Assembly (NCBI GenBank): GCA_016720565.1
Contig: JADKKJ010000001.1
Span: forward strand, 1-64,000
DNA: 64,000 bases
DNA from: Chitinophagaceae bacterium
Lineage (GTDB): Bacteria; Bacteroidota; Bacteroidia; Chitinophagales; Chitinophagaceae
Reading direction: 5' to 3'
The number at the start of each line of letters is the position of its first letter. Position 1 is the stretch's first letter. Positions 62,001 through 64,000 of this stretch are shown piece by piece. The notes under the pieces are model-generated. The model was not told the DNA's origin, searched no databases, and saw nothing but the letters and a program-made list of their open reading frames with translations. Made by a program: the position numbers and the translations under genes.

Positions 62001-63438
62001 CACCAAAGGCCCAGTTCCAGGTAAGTACCGTATCAACTGCATTTACTGCCGGTACCGGACTGAAAACACCGGGCAGGCAATGTTCAAATGGCAGCTGCGG
62101 TACGGTCACTACGATCTTCCTGATATCTACAAAAGCATTCTTTATAATGGTATCCTTGCAGCCATTGGCATTACTTACGATCAATCGAACATTAAATTGC
62201 CCGTAGGTTGTATAGGTATGTATCGGGTTTTGCACAGTAGAAGTAAAACCATCTCCAAAATCCCATTGCCAGCTTGTTGCGGGAGGAGCGGTGTCATCTT
62301 CAAAATTTACGGTCAATGGGGGCTTGCAGGCTTTCCTGGTGAGAGCGCTGAAATCTGCCACAGGTAAGGCTATCACATTTACGACATGAGTGATGGAATC
62401 GGTACAGGAAGAATAGGTATTGATCAGTTTAACCGTATAGGGACCGGCAGCCGCATAAACATGCGTGGCATTTAAACCTGTTGCGGTCCCTCCATCGCCA
62501 AAATGCCAGGTGGAAGCGCCTGGAACAGGACTTGAAGTATTATTAAAAAAGGCTGTATCACCTGCACAAATAGTTGTCGGGAAACTGAAATTGGTTGTAT
62601 TCAATCCTAAAGCCACCGGTGTTCCAAAAACGGTGTCTATGCAGCCAGCAGAAGAAGTAACGATCAGGCGAGGATTAAAAAGACCATTGGTAAGATAGGT
62701 ATGCGTTGGATTGGCAAGGTTGGATGTGCCGGCGTCTCCAAAATCCCATGCATAGGTCAGAGTGCCAGGACCGGTGGAAGTATTAGTGAACACAATGGTG
62801 GAAGGCGCCTGGCAGACTGTGGGATTAGTATGCGTGAACTGGGCATCCACTCCGGGTGCCACTGTTACCAGGTTGGTCCTTGTCTTTACTTTAAAACATC
62901 CTTTATCATTGGTTACCATCAGTGAAACAGAATAACTGCCCGGAGCAGTATAGGCATGCACCGGGTTTTGCAGGGTAGAGGTTCCGCCATCTCCAAAATC
63001 CCATTGCCAGCCCGTCATGGTATTCCCGGTGCCAGGGGTAGATATGTCTGTGAATTGTGTATATAATGGAAAGCATCCATTGGTATTGGTTGCGGAGAAA
63101 TCGGCAGTAGGGTTATCGCCTACAATGATATACTGCGACTTGGAAAGTGTATTAGATCCCGAAGGATTGTTTACTGTGAGCGTAATGGTGTAAGCACCTG
63201 GAAGGAGGTAGGTAGTTATAGGATTGCGAAGAGTGGAGGTATTGCCATTGCCAAAGTCCCAACTCCAACTGGTTGGATTACCAGTTGAATTGTCAGTAAA
63301 ACTGACAACCACCGGAACACAGCCCCGTAAGGGGGTGGCAGTAAAATTAGCAACGGGCGCCTGCCCATAGGATAAAAAGAACCCTAACAGGCATGGCAAT
63401 AGCATGCTCGTATGCTTTCGGAGGGTCGTGTTTATCAT
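59095..63438 (-). CDS. Giant secreted PKD-repeat protein with CHU_C type IX sorting domain
   Basis: A protein of about 1447 residues. Start at MINTTLRKHTSMLLPCLLGF (63438), because the -7 element lies at 63447-63454; the ATG at 63477 would be upstream of it. About 15 PKD-like domains follow, each with a WxxxFGDG core (SWSWDFGNGNTSTLRNPITT, GWQWDFGDGGTSTLQNPVHA, SYTWDFGDGGTVTTTNSSIS and others), then an Ig-like segment (SWNWTPTNGLSCTNCPTPQV) and the type-B sorting domain (LFIPNSFTPNNDGNNDMFYP, KSLRIFNRWGQIVFEKKDF, ENGEVITLNGNVALIL). Nearly every repeat has one Cys near its start and one at its end, which is unusually regular. Likely a surface adhesin or cell-surface filament. The downstream PorP/SprF gene overlaps its stop. 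Confidence 0.87.
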   Translation of the reverse strand: MINTTLRKHTSMLLPCLLGFFLSYGQAPVANFTATPLRGCVPVVVSFTDNSTGNPTSWSWDFGNGNTSTLRNPITTYLLPGAYTITLTVNNPSGSNTLSKSQYIIVGDNPTADFSATNTNGCFPLYTQFTDISTPGTGNTMTGWQWDFGDGGTSTLQNPVHAYTAPGSYSVSLMVTNDKGCFKVKTRTNLVTVAPGVDAQFTHTNPTVCQAPSTIVFTNTSTGPGTLTYAWDFGDAGTSNLANPTHTYLTNGLFNPRLIVTSSAGCIDTVFGTPVALGLNTTNFSFPTTICAGDTAFFNNTSSPVPGASTWHFGDGGTATGLNATHVYAAAGPYTVKLINTYSSCTDSITHVVNVIALPVADFSALTRKACKPPLTVNFEDDTAPPATSWQWDFGDGFTSTVQNPIHTYTTYGQFNVRLIVSNANGCKDTIIKNAFVDIRKIVVTVPQLPFEHCLPGVFSPVPAVNAVDTVLTWNWAFGDGGTSTLQNPTYTYNTQGVYGVVLITTTTGGCTDTTRFADSVRVGTHPTVDFTASPVPVCADQPVQFTDLSVPADRWNWDFGDFSNSGLKNPTHRYQDTGYFSVRLIATNTGCSDTLVKTDLIYVLPPLARFNYSVDCSNKTTFLFRDSSILPLTWHWEFGDGGTAAIANPTHIYPALGSYTVRLIVSNGGCIDTLDQNIKAVDEQPDFMVSNDTICRKTSTLFTVTNTDLSNIASYTWDFGDGGTVTTTNSSISHVYNNAGNYTVLLTATDINGCLMVRSKPNFIRVNGPSANFNTSQNACYNTPHLFTDNSATDGIHAITNWFWDFGDGNTQNFSGPPFTHTYTTGGVVGVKMIITDASGCQDSIYYANYISIWNPQPKMFLSDTLSCTGSPITFTDGSFPFISSFSWNFGDGNTSVISPVNHAYTDTGYYTVTHAVQDVFGCRDSISIRVNIRDPKADFTMSDTLSSCTPFRVSFTNLSIHYKSLLWDFGPGEGTSTSPNPIHYFSTPGTYNIKLRITSAGDCVDSMIRSITLFDTAGSRIDYLPLGGCRPLTVNLSTLTPGPMGSYFWDFGDGITDTTTTPNTTHVYNSYGSFTPMLIMQDPTGCIIPLSGLTTIKSSGADANLGAADSLFCDRAFVQFTDSSTFNDPIVSYNWDFGDGGTATIQHPSHTYNLPGQYTVQLIVKTALGCLDTFAKQNYIRIVQRPLVNISGDTIGCARSSVDHAGIFIQPDTSVVSWNWNFPNGNISSVQDPPAQVYNNPGDYSIRVIATNSTGCKDTVNRNLHIKPLPNAILPGSMTVQNGFPTVIPATYSPGVISWNWTPTNGLSCTNCPTPQVSPTYKTTYRVVYTDGFGCSNFSEVVVYAICKNANLFIPNSFTPNNDGNNDMFYPRGKGLDKVKSLRIFNRWGQIVFEKKDFPVNDASQGWNGSFKGTRPIAGVYIYQAEVYCENGEVITLNGNVALIL

Positions 63439-63446
63439 TCGATTTA

Positions 63447-63454
63447 CAAAGGTA
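63447..63454 (-). promoter_or_regulatory. -7 element for the giant PKD gene
   Basis: On the minus strand TACCTTTG matches TAnnTTTG. It ends eight bases before the ATG at 63438, so the leader is very short. Confidence 0.55.
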
Positions 63455-63503
63455 GCTATATTAGGATATATTTCCATATCCTGAGTCTGACCTGAAAAAC
63501 GGG

Positions 63504-63923
63504 CTATTGTTTATCCAGCCTCATATTTTTCGAGTCAGACCCTGTCTGGTATGCTTCCACATAGGTCCAGCCACTTCTGGTGATCGTCCAGCTTCCATTG
63601 ATCAGGTTTAGCGGATAGATCGCCGAGGTGAAACTGGCCGATGTCGTCATGGTAGTTGCATTTCCATCCCAATTGCCTGTTTTCTCAACACTGCCATTGT
63701 TGATAGCATCAACGGTCTTGTTGCTATAATATTTAAATCGATAATTAGTGAAATCGTTTGTGATACTGTTCCCATTGAGGGTAAAGGAAGTGATCTTCCA
63801 TTGGCCATCGGTCATGGCCTTTATGACCAGGTCTTCCTGTACAGCCTGAACGGCTTTTTTGCAATTGCCGGCAAGTAAGGCAAGACATAGGAATGGTAAC
63901 AGGGTTTTTGTTCTGCGAAACAT
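63504..63923 (-). CDS. Small lipoprotein of unknown function
   Basis: A 139-residue product starting MFRRTKTLLPFLCLALLAGN with a lipobox Cys (LAGNC, Cys21). The body, GQWKITSFTLNGNSITNDF, YRFKYYSNKTVDAINNGSV, TSASFTSAIYPLNLINGSW and WTYVEAYQTGSDSKNMRLD, has the alternating pattern of a lipocalin-like small beta-barrel; W-K-I-T-S and W-T-I-T-R are typical of such Bacteroidota lipoproteins. No specific family is recognised. It lies upstream of the giant PKD gene in the same direction; the TAnTTTA-like sequence upstream near 63933-63940 is only a weak promoter. Confidence 0.65.
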   Translation of the reverse strand: MFRRTKTLLPFLCLALLAGNCKKAVQAVQEDLVIKAMTDGQWKITSFTLNGNSITNDFTNYRFKYYSNKTVDAINNGSVEKTGNWDGNATTMTTSASFTSAIYPLNLINGSWTITRSGWTYVEAYQTGSDSKNMRLDKQ

Positions 63924-63982
63924 ACAACTAAAGTACGATTATTTATTTTCAGATGCAAGCTTTCTGTAAGTTTACAGTCGCC

Positions 63983-64000
63983 ATGAAAACCTTACTCATA
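63983..64000 (+). CDS. Start of a plus-strand gene, truncated by the window end
   Basis: ATG at 63983 opens MKTLLI and reaches the window end. It is divergent from the small lipoprotein gene, and the context suggests a promoter in 63924-63982. Only six codons are visible, so this call is tentative. Confidence 0.3.

Noticed and set aside
59095..63438. Repeated short DNA motifs that could look like a CRISPR array or tandem repeat
   Set aside because: The spacing is about 240-270 bases and the repeats encode the WxxxFGDG core of PKD domains; no 23-40-base direct repeat with unique spacers of constant length is present.

Overview
The window comes from a Bacteroidota (Bacteroidetes) chromosome, most likely a Chitinophagaceae-type bacterium. 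The evidence is paired PorP/SprF and CHU_C-type secretion proteins of the type IX system, an ExbB-ExbD-ExbD-TonB cluster of Bacteroidota form, TAnnTTTG -7 promoter elements, almost no Shine-Dalgarno sites, and families largely confined to the phylum (DUF2911, PepSY-like, GH123-like). No rRNA, tRNA, CRISPR array or integrase was seen.

Layout. Positions 1-6500 carry exbB, two exbD, tonB, mnmE, a CHAD-domain gene and pfkB. All are recognisable, but most are broken by many one-base, mostly homopolymer, indels, so this looks like an unpolished contig end rather than gene decay. Positions 6.2-8.8 kb are accessory and partly degenerate (remnants of a metallo-hydrolase and a beta-barrel gene, tiny lysine-rich and membrane proteins). 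Positions 8.8-11.3 kb hold small membrane and secreted proteins. Positions 11.3-17.6 kb form an RND efflux operon led by a secreted beta-propeller. An ArsR/SRPBCC pair and a secreted histidine phosphatase follow. A non-coding, highly structured element of about 520 bp then precedes a large secreted GH123-like hydrolase.

The most interesting region is 22.9-34.0 kb. It is a four-gene, tightly packed cluster: a class III nucleotidyl cyclase fused to a TIR domain and two TIR-like domains, two tandem 1345- and 1347-residue nSTAND NTPases that each appear to cross the membrane once and end in about 750 residues of TPR-like sequence, and a polytopic membrane protein. The parts resemble those of immune and signalling systems (class III cyclase plus TIR as in Pycsar, STAND NTPases as in Avs), but I do not recognise this arrangement as a named system.

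From 34 kb on the content is mostly housekeeping and envelope genes: a lipoprotein, an esterase, a broken FkbM methyltransferase, a WecA/MraY-type transferase, a GT2 glycosyltransferase, recG, a PKD/CHU_C protein with its PorP/SprF partner, a GlcD-type oxidase, a LOG protein, a sodium/solute symporter, an O-methyltransferase, a glucosaminidase, hpt, a VWA protein, grpE-dnaJ, an rlmI-like gene, a tiny type IX sorting-domain protein, a peroxiredoxin, and a second PorP/SprF plus giant PKD pair on the minus strand.

Several genes have a -7 element ending only 4-5 bases before the start codon, which suggests leaderless mRNAs. Single-base frameshifts recur in otherwise intact genes (about 8110, 11930, 15330, 35630 and 35840) and are best explained by consensus errors.
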